Source of the DNA: Bradyrhizobium sp. LMTR 3
Lineage (GTDB): Bacteria; Pseudomonadota; Alphaproteobacteria; Rhizobiales; Xanthobacteraceae
Reading direction: 5' to 3'
Length of the DNA stretch: 64,000 nucleotides
Assembly (NCBI RefSeq): GCF_001693485.1
Contig: NZ_MAXC01000009.1
Coordinates: forward strand, 62,001-126,000
In this document: piece after piece, positions 53,645 through 63,047 of the stretch
How the letters are laid out: each line of letters starts with the position of its first letter
Position numbering within the stretch: the first letter of the stretch is position 1
The notes under the pieces: generated by a model
What the model was told of the DNA's origin: nothing
What the model saw: the letters and a program-made list of their open reading frames with translations, nothing else
The model's database searches: none
Program-made: the position numbers and the translations under genes

Positions 53645-54847
53645 ATGCAAGAACGCGTCAGTCGCCCGACCGAATCTCGCGCCATTCCATTCGACACCGC
53701 CAAGCTCGATTCCCTTATGGAAGCGGCTGGACTCGATATCCTGGTCGCGACGTCCAAGCACAATGTCCAATACCTGCTCGGCGCGGAGCGCGCGATCTTC
53801 TTCGACTACATGGACGCGCTCGGCGTCAGCCGCTACTTGCCCGTCCTGATCTACCCGAAGGGCGCGCCCGATAAGGCGGCCTATATCGGACACCGGCTCG
53901 AAACCCACCAGCGGGCCGTGGCGCCGCTGTGGGTTCCGCAAGTCCGCACCGAGGGCAACGGCTCGTTGGATGCCGTTTCGCTCGCGGCGGGCCTGATCAA
54001 GAGCGCGGGCGTACCGATGAAGCGCATCGGCGTCGAGATGCCGTTCCTGCCGATGGATGCCGGCAGGGCCCTTTCGGACGCCCTGCCCGATAGCGAGATC
54101 AAGGATGCGCTGTTGGTGCTCGAGCGCCTGCGTGCCGTGAAGTCGCCGGCGGAATTGGCCAAGCTGAAAAAGGCCTCGGAATTGGTGATCGAATCCATGG
54201 ACGAGGTGATCGCACACCACGGCCCGGGCACCACCAAGCAGCAGCTTTTCGACGCACTGAGGATCGCGGAGGTCAAGCGCGGATTGACTTTCGAGTATTG
54301 CCTGCTGGCCTGCGGCGCCAGCCATAACCGGGCGCCTTCCGCCGACCGCTGGGAAACCGGCGACGTGCTGTCGCTGGATTCCGGCGGCAACTATCACGGC
54401 TATATTGGCGACCTCGCGCGGATGGCCGTGCTGGGCGAACCGGACAGCGAGCTCAAGGAGCTGCTGGCCGAAATCGAAGCCGTCCAGCGGGCCGCGTTCG
54501 CCGCGGTGCGACCGGGCGCGATGGGCGGCGAAATCTATGCCGCGGCGGAAAAGCGGCTCGCGCAGTCCAGCCAGCGCGACTGCACCGACTTCCTGGCGCA
54601 CGGCATGGGGCTAGTCAGCCACGAGGCCCCTCGCCTGACGGCCACGGGCCCTATTCCCTACGATGACCCGGACGCGCGCCGGCCCTTGGAGCCCGGCATG
54701 GTGGTGTCGATCGAAACGACGATGAAGCACCCGCGCCGTGGCTTCATCAAGCTGGAGGACACGGTTGCAGTGGCCGCAACCGGCTACGAGATCTTCGGCG
54801 AAGGCAGCCGCGGCTGGAATATTGGCGGCAGCGCAGTGGCGCGGTGA
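53645..54847 (+). CDS. M24-family metallopeptidase (Xaa-Pro aminopeptidase-like)
   Basis: 400 residues from MQERVSRPTESRAIPFD, with GGAGG upstream; the frame remains open to 53468 without a better start. Creatinase-type N-domain, then the pita-bread domain with metal ligands in LSLDSGGNYHGYIGD (two Asp), LAHGMGL (His), SIETTM (Glu) and IKLEDTV (Glu). It cleaves or modifies Xaa-Pro-type substrates; creatinase-like activity is also possible. Divergent from gvpA. Confidence 0.9.
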   Translation: MQERVSRPTESRAIPFDTAKLDSLMEAAGLDILVATSKHNVQYLLGAERAIFFDYMDALGVSRYLPVLIYPKGAPDKAAYIGHRLETHQRAVAPLWVPQVRTEGNGSLDAVSLAAGLIKSAGVPMKRIGVEMPFLPMDAGRALSDALPDSEIKDALLVLERLRAVKSPAELAKLKKASELVIESMDEVIAHHGPGTTKQQLFDALRIAEVKRGLTFEYCLLACGASHNRAPSADRWETGDVLSLDSGGNYHGYIGDLARMAVLGEPDSELKELLAEIEAVQRAAFAAVRPGAMGGEIYAAAEKRLAQSSQRDCTDFLAHGMGLVSHEAPRLTATGPIPYDDPDARRPLEPGMVVSIETTMKHPRRGFIKLEDTVAVAATGYEIFGEGSRGWNIGGSAVAR

Positions 54848-55006
54848 GGTTGTTCGTTTGGCTTTTGAAGTCAACAAAGGCCCGACTTCACGCCAGCTCA
54901 GTGGACCGTCGCGGGCGCCGGCAAGTCCACTGACAGAAGACCATGTGACTTGAAGGTTGCGACGACCGTCGCGATGCGCGGTCGCCCTCGAATGTTGGCT
55001 TGCGCC

Positions 55007-55384
55007 TCAGCCCTTTTCGACGTCTCCGCCTGCTTCCAACCAGCCTTTGAAGCCGCCGAGATTGCGTACGTTGCCGTAACCCATATCCTTCAGCGTCTTT
55101 CCCACCAGCGCGGAACGCCCGCCGGATGCGCAGTAAGCAATAACCGTCTTGGTCCGGTCGAAGGCCTTATCGTGCATTGCTGAGGCAGGATCCGCCTTGA
55201 ACTCCACGAGGCCGCGCGGTATCGCGACGGCACCCGGAACTTTTCCAGAGGCAGTAACTTCCGCCGGCTCCCGAACGTCGAGGAAAAGCACATCGGCCCT
55301 TCCCAGAAATCCCTTGGCTTCATCGGGACTGATACGCGGGACTTCGGCATCGGCTTCGGCGAGCATCGCTTGTACGGTTTTCAT
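55007..55384 (-). CDS. Rhodanese-domain sulfurtransferase
   Basis: 125 residues, one rhodanese domain. The active loop is CASGGRS with the persulfide-forming Cys, preceded by LFLDVREPAEV, and a PGAVAIPRG substrate segment. Cytoplasmic, no signal. It stands alone. Confidence 0.9.
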   Translation of the reverse strand: MKTVQAMLAEADAEVPRISPDEAKGFLGRADVLFLDVREPAEVTASGKVPGAVAIPRGLVEFKADPASAMHDKAFDRTKTVIAYCASGGRSALVGKTLKDMGYGNVRNLGGFKGWLEAGGDVEKG

Positions 55385-55601
55385 TGGGCCTTCTCCATGT
55401 GTGGGCTCGCCAGCAATGGCGGTGTTCTAATCTCAGCTTCCGCGAGGCACGCAATGCTCGCAGGTTGCAAGGGGCTAATAACCCATCCTGTTTTGATTTC
55501 GATCATGCAATTGAAGGATGCTGCGCCATATTTTTGGGTGTGGCAATCCCAGTGGTTGTCGCGGCAAATCTGGCCAGCGCGGCCATACTGCGCTATTTCC
55601 C

Positions 55602-55737
55602 CCTGAACTTCGGCTTGCGTCGCTCCAGAAACGCTGCCACGCCTTCCTTGTGATCCTCGGTCATGCTCGCCAGCGCGAACTGGTCGACATCCATGGTATC
55701 TCTGGCCATCGGCGGCAGCGCCACGCTCCTCACCATT
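55602..55737 (-). pseudogene. Remnant of the enoyl-CoA hydratase gene (3' fragment)
   Basis: Bases 55602-55695 match the 3' end of the hydratase gene at 59432-59524 with about two mismatches, coding DVDQFALASMTEDHKEG and the RRKPKF end. Upstream it reads VALPPMARD, matching an internal VALDFRVMARD piece of the same gene, so a large part in between is missing. The fragment abuts the binding-protein gene. It is not expressed as a functional enzyme. Confidence 0.85.
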
Positions 55738-57013
55738 CCTTGTACGTCGGCTCGATGCATCCCCCGCAGATCCAAGGGAAGGTCCAATCAGCCGTACGGT
55801 TGGCGCTGTCGGGAATGTACTTGCTCCAGGCATCGGCTCGGACCGGATTGATCGACTGCCAAATGACATTGAAGGTCCCGGAAGAATTTATCTTGCCTAT
55901 CATGACCGGCTTGGAAAGATGATGATTGGTGTTCATTACAACCTCGAAGCCGCTCGGTGCCTTGATCCTCTGACCGTACGTCGCTTGCCGGACCGCATCT
56001 ATGTTGGTTGTGCCCGCTTGAACGACGGCTTGCGTCCACATCCTGAAGCCAATGAAGGTGGCCTCCATCGGATCATTCGTGGTTTTGTCTCGTTGCTCGT
56101 TGAAGTCTGCCCACATTTTCACGAAAGCGTCGTTCTCTGCTGACTTGATCGACTGGAAGTAATTCCAGGCCGCCAGGTGCCCAACGGGGGCAATGTCCAC
56201 ATCAAGCAATTCGCGCTCGCCGACCGAGAAAGCCATCACCGGAATTGCGTTGGCGTCTATCTGTTGGGCAGCTAGTTCGCTGTAGAGGTACGTGTTTGCA
56301 TCTCCGTTAACGGTTGATATGACTGCGGTCTTTTTTCCCTCCGAACCGAAGGCCTTGATCCGCCCGACGATCTCTCGCCATTCGTAATGGCCGAACGGCG
56401 TATAGATCGTCATGATGTCATCCGGCGACACCCCGTCTGCAGCAAGATACGCGCTCAGGATTCGGTTGATCGTACGCGGGTAGACGTAGTCGGTACCGAG
56501 CAGAACCCATCTGCGAACCTTGCCTCCCTCATTGCCGATCAGATATCGAACGGCTGGAATTGCTTGCTGGTTGGGCGCTGCGCCCGTGTAGAAAATGCTA
56601 CGCGAGCTTTCTTCACCCTCGTACTGCACAGGATAGAAGAGCAAGCCGTTCAATTCCTCGAAAATCGGTAGCACGGACTTGCGCGAGGCGGAGGTCCAGC
56701 ACCCGAATACAACGGCGACCTTATCGTTCGAGAGCAGTTGCCTGGCTTTTTCCGCAAAGACGTTCCAATCGGACGCGGGATCAACAACGATCGGCTCCAG
56801 TTTCCGTCCGAGCAGACCGCCCTTCTTGTTTTGGTCCGCTATCAGCATGAGAACGGTGTTTTTGAGCACCGACTCGCTGATCGCCATGGTACCTGACAAA
56901 GAATGGAGAATTCCGATTTTGATTGTGTCCTCGCCTGCGTGAACCGCTGAAGCAGCGAGCATCAGCCACAAGCCGAACAACCTTGGCATGACACCTGGTA
57001 TCGTTGATTTCAT
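55730..57013 (-). CDS. UrtA/AmiC-like periplasmic substrate-binding protein
   Basis: 427 residues. A signal peptide (about 1-26, MLAASAVHA) leads a type I periplasmic-binding fold: IKIGILHSLSGTMAISE, YPVQYEGEESS (the UrtA motif), GAAPNQQ, LGTDYVYPRT and the C-terminal DWTFPWICGGC. These are hallmarks of urea/short-chain-amide binding proteins. No permease or ATPase gene is near. Instead it follows a receptor-type adenylate cyclase with a four-base overlap (ATGA), so it may act as a sensor, delivering ligand information to that cyclase (inference). Confidence 0.92.
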   Translation of the reverse strand: MKSTIPGVMPRLFGLWLMLAASAVHAGEDTIKIGILHSLSGTMAISESVLKNTVLMLIADQNKKGGLLGRKLEPIVVDPASDWNVFAEKARQLLSNDKVAVVFGCWTSASRKSVLPIFEELNGLLFYPVQYEGEESSRSIFYTGAAPNQQAIPAVRYLIGNEGGKVRRWVLLGTDYVYPRTINRILSAYLAADGVSPDDIMTIYTPFGHYEWREIVGRIKAFGSEGKKTAVISTVNGDANTYLYSELAAQQIDANAIPVMAFSVGERELLDVDIAPVGHLAAWNYFQSIKSAENDAFVKMWADFNEQRDKTTNDPMEATFIGFRMWTQAVVQAGTTNIDAVRQATYGQRIKAPSGFEVVMNTNHHLSKPVMIGKINSSGTFNVIWQSINPVRADAWSKYIPDSANRTADWTFPWICGGCIEPTYKEW

Positions 57014-58908
57014 GTCGCGGTCCCGACCAGTTCGAAGATGCGGGTTTCCTTCGTCATGCCCTTGGCAATGACCGACTCAAAGGCTCTGAACTGGAAGCAG
57101 TGCTGAACCCGCGAATAGACGTCTTCGCTCACAAGAATGGTGGTCCCAAATTGCTTGTTCAGCCCTTCGAGGCGCGCGGCCAGATTTACCGTATTGCCAA
57201 GGGCAGTGTAGTTCATACGCTCCGTCGACCCAAGATTGCCGACGACGGCCTCCCCGACATGAATGCCGAATCGCGTGAAGAACGGCTTCAGACCCTCGGT
57301 TTCAAACTGAGAGTTGAGCTCTTCACATGCCGCCCTGCCCGCAAGAGCTGCCCGGCAGGCCCGCTCGACGTGGTCGGGCTGTGGATTGGGTGCGTTCCAG
57401 AACACCATCACCGCGTCGCCAATGAACTTGTCGACTGTTCCGCCTTCGGCGAGGAAGGCCCCAGTAAGCACGGAAAAATATCGCGACGTTTGGTGCATGA
57501 GAGTGTCAGGGTCGGCTGACTCTGCGATCGTCGTAAAATCCCGGACGTCGGTGAAAACGACGGTAATCTCCCCTCGAATTCCGCCAAGCTCGGTGGAGAT
57601 GGAATCATCAATGATCCGCTGGACGATCTCCTTGGGGACAAAGTGCGCGAACGACCAAATGGCGCGCTGCGCGAGCTCCATCGCACTGCCGAGTTCGTGA
57701 ATTTCCTTAATGCGCGACGTGCCTGACATGTAATCTGGCGCAGCCAGCTTCTGGAGTTTGACCGCCTGAGCCGTGATTTCTCTCAAGGATCGAGACATTC
57801 CGCCGCCAAATATCCAAACGACCGGAACAAAAGCAGCGCTAGCGATAACTGCGAGGATTAATCCGGTGAACTGGAGATTCCGAACATCTTGAGCAAAGTC
57901 TTCTTGGGCCGCCAGCAACAATATGTTGGCGTTGTATTGCTCCCCCAGATTGAATTTTGTCACCCTGAACAGAAAGTCCCGCCCGTGATCGTCACGGATG
58001 CTTCCGTCGTAGTGGTCGCGACCATCCGACCTTCGCAAGGCTTCCTGCACGACTCCGGAGTTGATCTCCTTGATGCTAGGCAATTGCGGTTGGGATGGAT
58101 GCGTCATCGCATCGACAACGAATTGCGCGAAATTGGGATGGGCTATAAGCGCGCCGGTCGAGTCGAAGATCAAGACACTGCCGTGCGCTCCAGGTCGTTG
58201 CGCCTGGACAAAATCGCTGAAGCTGTCGAGCTTGAGATCTGCGGCAAGGACGCCGGACACTTTGCCTCGCAAGGGCGCGCTAACCGTGATCACCGGTGCG
58301 CCGATGCTGAATGCAAGATAAGGCGATGAGACCAGCGCTCGGTCGGCTTTCACCGTCTCGCGGTACCAGCTCCGCTTGCGCGCGTCGTATCCGTATTTCC
58401 ATAGATCAAGCTGCCCGACCTGGTTGCCCTGCTGATCTTCGAAAATTCGTCGCATCGGCAGATCGCCACTCGGCGTGGGGCGGACCAGATTGATCGCAAT
58501 ATTAGCGTCTGGCGTCGCACGCAACCTTCCGCGCTGCTCGTCGTTGAGATCGTCTATGCGCCGTACCTGCAACCAAGCGCCGTTTTCGAAACCTGCATAG
58601 ACACTGTCCATTTGAGGCAGTTCCTGCAGTGCGGCCTTGAATAGCGGAATCGCACTGCCGGTCTCGGTTCTTTCATTTGAATCGGCCACACTGGAGCTGG
58701 TCGCCAGCACGTGTACCAACGACGCAATAGTGGTAATCTCCGTCCGGAGGCGTCCGAGCGCCTTCGCACTGGTCGCATCCATATAGGCAGACGCGGCTTC
58801 GTGCGCGGCCCAGCGAAGAGCCAGGATCTGGATTGCGATCAGCAGCACGGCCAGAGCGACGATAAACGCCATTACCGCGAAGGTGAGTGAGGTTCGAAAT
58901 GTGAACAT
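57010..58908 (-). CDS. Membrane adenylate cyclase with Cache sensor domain (class III)
   Basis: 632 residues. TM1 (about 8-32), a periplasmic dCache-type domain (about 40-335; WKYGYDARKRSWYRETVK and YLAFSIGAPVITVSAP are characteristic), TM2 (about 346-368), a HAMP-like linker and the class III cyclase domain (about 440-620). Metal-binding Asp454 (VFTDVRD) and Asp498 (GDAVMVFW) are present; Lys494 in DKFIGD points to ATP, hence cAMP. AGGAGG lies nine bases before the ATG. The next gene is the coupled UrtA-like protein. Confidence 0.93.
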   Translation of the reverse strand: MFTFRTSLTFAVMAFIVALAVLLIAIQILALRWAAHEAASAYMDATSAKALGRLRTEITTIASLVHVLATSSSVADSNERTETGSAIPLFKAALQELPQMDSVYAGFENGAWLQVRRIDDLNDEQRGRLRATPDANIAINLVRPTPSGDLPMRRIFEDQQGNQVGQLDLWKYGYDARKRSWYRETVKADRALVSSPYLAFSIGAPVITVSAPLRGKVSGVLAADLKLDSFSDFVQAQRPGAHGSVLIFDSTGALIAHPNFAQFVVDAMTHPSQPQLPSIKEINSGVVQEALRRSDGRDHYDGSIRDDHGRDFLFRVTKFNLGEQYNANILLLAAQEDFAQDVRNLQFTGLILAVIASAAFVPVVWIFGGGMSRSLREITAQAVKLQKLAAPDYMSGTSRIKEIHELGSAMELAQRAIWSFAHFVPKEIVQRIIDDSISTELGGIRGEITVVFTDVRDFTTIAESADPDTLMHQTSRYFSVLTGAFLAEGGTVDKFIGDAVMVFWNAPNPQPDHVERACRAALAGRAACEELNSQFETEGLKPFFTRFGIHVGEAVVGNLGSTERMNYTALGNTVNLAARLEGLNKQFGTTILVSEDVYSRVQHCFQFRAFESVIAKGMTKETRIFELVGTAT

Positions 58909-59421
58909 CCCGTGTGCCCTCCTCGTGAAGGATACAGCCGGTAAGTCTCTTCGCCGTTCGCTTACGCGCCGCTTCTACGCAAACGTGCTTCTGTATCGAA
59001 ATCAACACCAGGGCTCTCCCGGCCTGGCGGGATCGGTCGACCAAAGCGGCCGGGAGTTCTCGGAAGTCCGAATAGCTCTTAAAACAAGCCCGGAGTGCGG
59101 CGTCACCCACCTCCGAAGGTAACTCGGATTCGACGGGAAGATATACTCGTGACTCCAGATTCGCTTAAAACACGTTTCGGGTAGAGCATTGATATTATTG
59201 GAAGTTTATGTCCAAAGGGTCTCATATTCGACAGTCTCCTGCCCTTGGCGGACCGGAAACAGATCGAGCGCGTGGAAAGGTGCGAGCTGGCCAAGGTTTG
59301 TCGCCTGCCCCCCGCAGGGGCGTGACTGAACCCTAAAACAGGCATCAAGCAGCCACCTTGCCGCATCAAGGAGATTCCAGCACGCAACCCGGGACCGCCT
59401 TGGCGGTAACGTCACGGCATC
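58909..59421. other. Intergenic, no gene seen
   Basis: About 510 bases upstream of the cyclase and downstream of the enoyl-CoA hydratase. No frame with support, no FixK-type box and no clear promoter motif was found. A somewhat AT-rich stretch near 59160-59230 may hold the cyclase promoter. Confidence 0.5.
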
Positions 59422-60228
59422 CTACCTGCCCTTGAACTTCGGCTTGCGTCGCTCCAGAAACGCTGCCACGCCTTCCTTGTGATCCTCGGTCATACTCGCC
59501 AGCGCAAACTGGTCGACATCCATGTGGCTGGCGAGATCATCGAGCGCGTGCGCAAGGCGATTGATCGTCAGCTTGGTCATGGCAACCGACAGCGGCGGCT
59601 GCGCGGCGACTTTGGCGGCGAGCGCCATCGCGGCGTCGAAGGCCGTGCCGGGATCGGCGACCTCCTCCACCAGGCGCCATTCGTAAGCCTCGGCCGCGGT
59701 GATGCGCTGGTCGGCCAGGATTACGGCCTGCTTGGTGCGGGCCGGTCCCATCAGATGCAGCATGCGCGGCACGCTCTGCCAGCTCATATTCATGCCGAGG
59801 CCGATCTCGGGCACGCGCATATGGGCATCTCTGGCCATCACCCGGAAATCCAGCGCGACCGCCAGCGCCACGCCGCCGCCGACGCAAAAGCCCTCGATGG
59901 CGCCGATCGTGATCTGGTCCATGTCCTGCCAGGCGCGGGTCAGCCGCGGCCCAAGCTTCAAGTGCCGGCGCAAGGCTCCAAGGTCCATGGTCTTGCGCGA
60001 ACGCCCCTCGGGGTCCTTGAGATCAAAGCCGGCGCTGAACGACTTTGCGCCGCCGGTCAGCACCACGACCGAGGTTGCGCCATCGTCTTCAAAACTGCGG
60101 GCAGCGTCGGTGAGCTGGCGTAGCGCCTCCGGCGACAACGCGTTGATGCCGTCGCCGCGGTCGAAACGCACCGCAGCGATACGGCCGTCCGGCCCAAGCC
60201 CTTTTTCAATCGTCACAAATCCCGTCAA
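59422..60228 (-). CDS. Enoyl-CoA hydratase/isomerase (crotonase) family protein
   Basis: 268 residues. Crotonase landmarks: the oxyanion-hole SAGFDLK at about 66-72 and IEGFCVGGGVALAVALDF at about 111-128, then PEIGLGMNMSW. The acidic residue typical of hydratases is replaced by Gly/Met here, so isomerase or hydrolase activity is also possible. A near-identical copy of its last 94 bp lies at 55602. It stands alone in the leftward direction. Confidence 0.9.
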   Translation of the reverse strand: MTGFVTIEKGLGPDGRIAAVRFDRGDGINALSPEALRQLTDAARSFEDDGATSVVVLTGGAKSFSAGFDLKDPEGRSRKTMDLGALRRHLKLGPRLTRAWQDMDQITIGAIEGFCVGGGVALAVALDFRVMARDAHMRVPEIGLGMNMSWQSVPRMLHLMGPARTKQAVILADQRITAAEAYEWRLVEEVADPGTAFDAAMALAAKVAAQPPLSVAMTKLTINRLAHALDDLASHMDVDQFALASMTEDHKEGVAAFLERRKPKFKGR

Positions 60229-60402
60229 TCCATCGCTCCCTGTCGGTCATTTTTTTCGAAAGTTTAGACCAGAAGTAATTCCGGCGAACCTGAATCCTTG
60301 GTCGGTTCCTGTCCGTCGTGTTCGCGAAACCATCGCATCCGCTTGGCGCGGATCGGGGCCCCCTGCCTCGACTAGCCCGGATTTTGCGCCTATCCTCACA
60401 AC

Positions 60403-61044
60403 ATGAGCGACCATGATCACGATCACCACGGCCATCATCACCACCACGACCATTCCGAACTCTCGGAGACCGAGCTGCGCGTGCGCGCACTGGAATCGAT
60501 CTTGACCGAAAAGGGCTATGTCGATCCGGCCGCGCTCGACCTCCTGATCGATCTCTATGAAAAGAAAATCGGACCGCGCAACGGCGTTCGCGTGGTCGCC
60601 AAGGCATGGAGCGATCCCGCCTATCACGAACGGCTGATGAAGGACGCAACGGCTGCGATTGCCGAACTCGACTATTCCGGCCGCCAGGGCGAGCACATGG
60701 TCGTCGTAGAGAACACGCCCGAGCAGCACAACATGGTCGTGTGCACGCTGTGCTCCTGCTACCCGCACCCCGTGCTGGGGCTTCCGCCAGTCTGGTACAA
60801 ATCCGCGCCCTATCGCTCCCGCGCCGTGTCCGATCCGCGTGGCGTGCTGAAGGATTTCGGCGTGACGCTGCCGGACACCACCAAAATCCGGGTCTGGGAT
60901 TCCACCGCCGAAATCCGCTACCTCGTGCTGCCGATGCGGCCTGCCGGCACCGAGGGCTGGAGCGCCGAGCAACTTGCCGAACTCGTCACCCGCGACAGCA
61001 TGATCGGCACCGGCCTGCCCAAACAGCCCGGTGAGGCTGCCTGA
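60403..61044 (+). CDS. nthA: Nitrile hydratase alpha subunit, cobalt type
   Basis: 213 residues. The metal claw VCTLCSCY (Cys114, Cys117, Cys119) has Thr after the first Cys, the cobalt-type signature (Ser in iron-type). The N-terminus holds ten His in the first 17 residues ([17 protein letters not shown]), far more than usual. It hydrates nitriles to amides with the beta subunit, whose start overlaps its stop by one base. Confidence 0.95.
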   Translation: MSDHDHDHHGHHHHHDHSELSETELRVRALESILTEKGYVDPAALDLLIDLYEKKIGPRNGVRVVAKAWSDPAYHERLMKDATAAIAELDYSGRQGEHMVVVENTPEQHNMVVCTLCSCYPHPVLGLPPVWYKSAPYRSRAVSDPRGVLKDFGVTLPDTTKIRVWDSTAEIRYLVLPMRPAGTEGWSAEQLAELVTRDSMIGTGLPKQPGEAA

Positions 61045-61703
61045 TGGACGGCGCGCATGACATGGGCGGTGCCAAGGGTTTTGGGCCTGTCGTGCCCGAG
61101 CCGAACGAGCCGGTGTTTCATGCTGACTGGGAGCGCCGGGCCTTCGCGCTGACGGTTGCCATGGCGCGCCCGGGCGGCTGGAACATCGATATGTCGCGGT
61201 TCGCGCGCGAGAACCGCCCGCCTGAGGATTACCTCAGCAAGAGCTATTTCGAATTATGGCTGGCCGGGCTGGAAACGCTGATGATCGAGCGCGGGCTGGT
61301 GACGCGCGAGGAAGTCGAGGCGGGCAAAGTGCTGTCGCCGCCTAAGCCTGGCGTCAAGCCGATCGCTCCAAATGAGGTCACGCCGGCGATCCGCCGCGGC
61401 GGCCCGACCGAACGCGAGGCGAAAGCACCTGCGATGTTTGCAATCGGCGACACTGTGCGGATGAAGAACATCCACCCGGTGACGCATACGCGGCTGCCGC
61501 AGTATGTCCGTGGCCATCTCGGCACCATCGAGCTCAATCGCGGCTGCCACGTCTTCCCCGACACCAACTCGCTCGGCCAAGGCGAAGACCCGCAATGGCT
61601 CTATACAGTCCGGTTCGACGGGCCGGAATTGTGGGGCAAGGACGGCGACCCGACGCTCAGCGTCTCCGTCGACGCCTGGGAATCCTATCTGGAGCGCGCG
61701 TGA
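61044..61703 (+). CDS. nthB: Nitrile hydratase beta subunit
   Basis: 219 residues, the expected length. It begins [16 protein letters not shown], the family opening, and has GDTVRMKNIHPVTHTRLPQYVRGH and ELWGKD in the C-terminal SH3-like barrel. The TGATG junction with the accessory gene shows coupled translation. Confidence 0.95.
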   Translation: MDGAHDMGGAKGFGPVVPEPNEPVFHADWERRAFALTVAMARPGGWNIDMSRFARENRPPEDYLSKSYFELWLAGLETLMIERGLVTREEVEAGKVLSPPKPGVKPIAPNEVTPAIRRGGPTEREAKAPAMFAIGDTVRMKNIHPVTHTRLPQYVRGHLGTIELNRGCHVFPDTNSLGQGEDPQWLYTVRFDGPELWGKDGDPTLSVSVDAWESYLERA

Positions 61704-62086
61704 TGGATTTGACCCCGCAGCAGGCCATGCGCGCCGCGGTCGCCGTTCCCGGCGTGCCGCGCGATGAAGACGGCCCGGTGTTTCGCGAGCCATGGGAAGC
61801 GCGCGCCTTTGCGATGGCGCTGGCGTTGCATGAGGCCGGCGTCTTCACCTGGAAGGAATGGGCAGAGACGCTGGGCGCGCAAATCAAGCGCGCGCAGGCC
61901 GAAGGCGATCCAGATACGGGCGAGACCTACTACCGGCACTGGCTCGCGACGCTGGAAACGCTCGTCGCCGCCAAGGGCGTCACAACGTCAGATGTCCTGC
62001 ATCGCTACCGTGACGCCTGGGACCACGCCGCCGACCGCACGCCCCATGGTGCACCAATCGAGCTGACCGCGGAGGATTTTGGCTAG
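61703..62086 (+). CDS. Nitrile hydratase accessory/activator protein
   Basis: 127 residues from MDLTPQQAMRAAVAV. It resembles the N-terminal half of the beta subunit (EPWEARAFAMALALHEAGVFTWKEWAETL), as do the cobalt chaperone/activator proteins of cobalt-type nitrile hydratases. It ends the operon; ATG overlaps the beta stop by one base. Confidence 0.9.
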   Translation: MDLTPQQAMRAAVAVPGVPRDEDGPVFREPWEARAFAMALALHEAGVFTWKEWAETLGAQIKRAQAEGDPDTGETYYRHWLATLETLVAAKGVTTSDVLHRYRDAWDHAADRTPHGAPIELTAEDFG

Positions 62087-62112
62087 CGGTCGCCATCGCC
62101 CCACACCAGGAC

Positions 62113-62209
62113 ATCATCCCCGCGCATGCGGGGATCCACTACGCTGCGGCTTCTCGCGCCAATCACTGACCGTCTCTGGAATACTGGGTCACCCGCCTTC
62201 GCGGGTGAC
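62113..62209. repeat. Dispersed REP-like hairpins between convergent genes
   Basis: ATCCCCGC (62116-62123) pairs with GCGGGGAT (62128-62135), and GTCACCCGC (62188-62196) pairs with GCGGGTGAC (62201-62209) with loop CTTC. Both types are widespread intergenic repeats in Bradyrhizobium. They lie between the nitrile hydratase operon and queC, and the second overlaps the last queC codons. Confidence 0.7.
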
Positions 62210-62917
62210 GACAACTGAGTATTCCCGCCAGCCCTTCGCCCGCAGCGCGCAGGCCGGGCATTCGCCGCAGCCATAACCCCAATCGTGCTGCGCGCCGCGC
62301 TCGCCGAGATAGCAGGTGTGGGAATGCTCGCGGATCAGATCGACCAACCCTGCTCCGCCGAGTTCATGCGCAAGCTTCCAGGTGGCTGCCTTGTCGAGCC
62401 ACATCAGCGGCGTATGCAGCTCAAAATTCTTCGCCATGCCGAGATTGAGCGCGGACTGCAGCGCCTTGATGGTCTCATCGCGGCAGTCTGGATAGCCGGA
62501 GTAATCGGTCTCGCACATGCCGCCTACGATGTGGCGGATGCCACGCCGGTACGCCAGCGCCGCGGCGAAGGTAAGAAACACCAGGTTACGGCCTGGCACG
62601 AAGGTGTTGGGTAAGCCGTCAGCTCCCATTTCGATCGCGACATCGCGCGTCAGCGCGGTATCGGAAATCTCTGCAAGCGTCGGGATCTCCAGCGTGTGGC
62701 TCTCGCCGAGTTTTGCCGCCCAATCCGGCCGCAACGACCTTAACCCCGACAGCAGCCGGTCGCGGCACTCGAGCTCGATGGCGTGGCGCTGGCCGTAGCT
62801 GAAACCAAGCATTTCGACGCGCGCAAAGCGCCGCAAGGCCCAGGCCAGGCAGGTGGTGGAATCCTGCCCGCCGGAAAACAGCACCAGCGCGGTTTCGGAC
62901 GGTGATTGGTCGCTCAT
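62189..62917 (-). CDS. queC: 7-cyano-7-deazaguanine synthase
   Basis: 242 residues from [23 protein letters not shown]-loop [24 protein letters not shown], and the zinc Cys set CYLGER...[13 protein letters not shown]. The enzyme converts 7-carboxy-7-deazaguanine to preQ0 for queuosine. The last residues (VVVTREGG) are encoded by an REP-like hairpin, so the C-terminus may have been replaced by the repeat. An in-frame TTG at 62926 is possible. Confidence 0.95.
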   Translation of the reverse strand: MSDQSPSETALVLFSGGQDSTTCLAWALRRFARVEMLGFSYGQRHAIELECRDRLLSGLRSLRPDWAAKLGESHTLEIPTLAEISDTALTRDVAIEMGADGLPNTFVPGRNLVFLTFAAALAYRRGIRHIVGGMCETDYSGYPDCRDETIKALQSALNLGMAKNFELHTPLMWLDKAATWKLAHELGGAGLVDLIREHSHTCYLGERGAQHDWGYGCGECPACALRAKGWREYSVVVTREGG

Positions 62918-63047
62918 GACGGGCAATTAGCACTCCCGCGCCCCAAGGCCAACCGGTGGAAATTGCCTCTATTCCGGAGCGTTCCGCTGGGATCGGTCGA
63001 CCGCTTGCGGCATAAAGCGGCCAGCCCCTCCAAGCGACGGAAATCCC

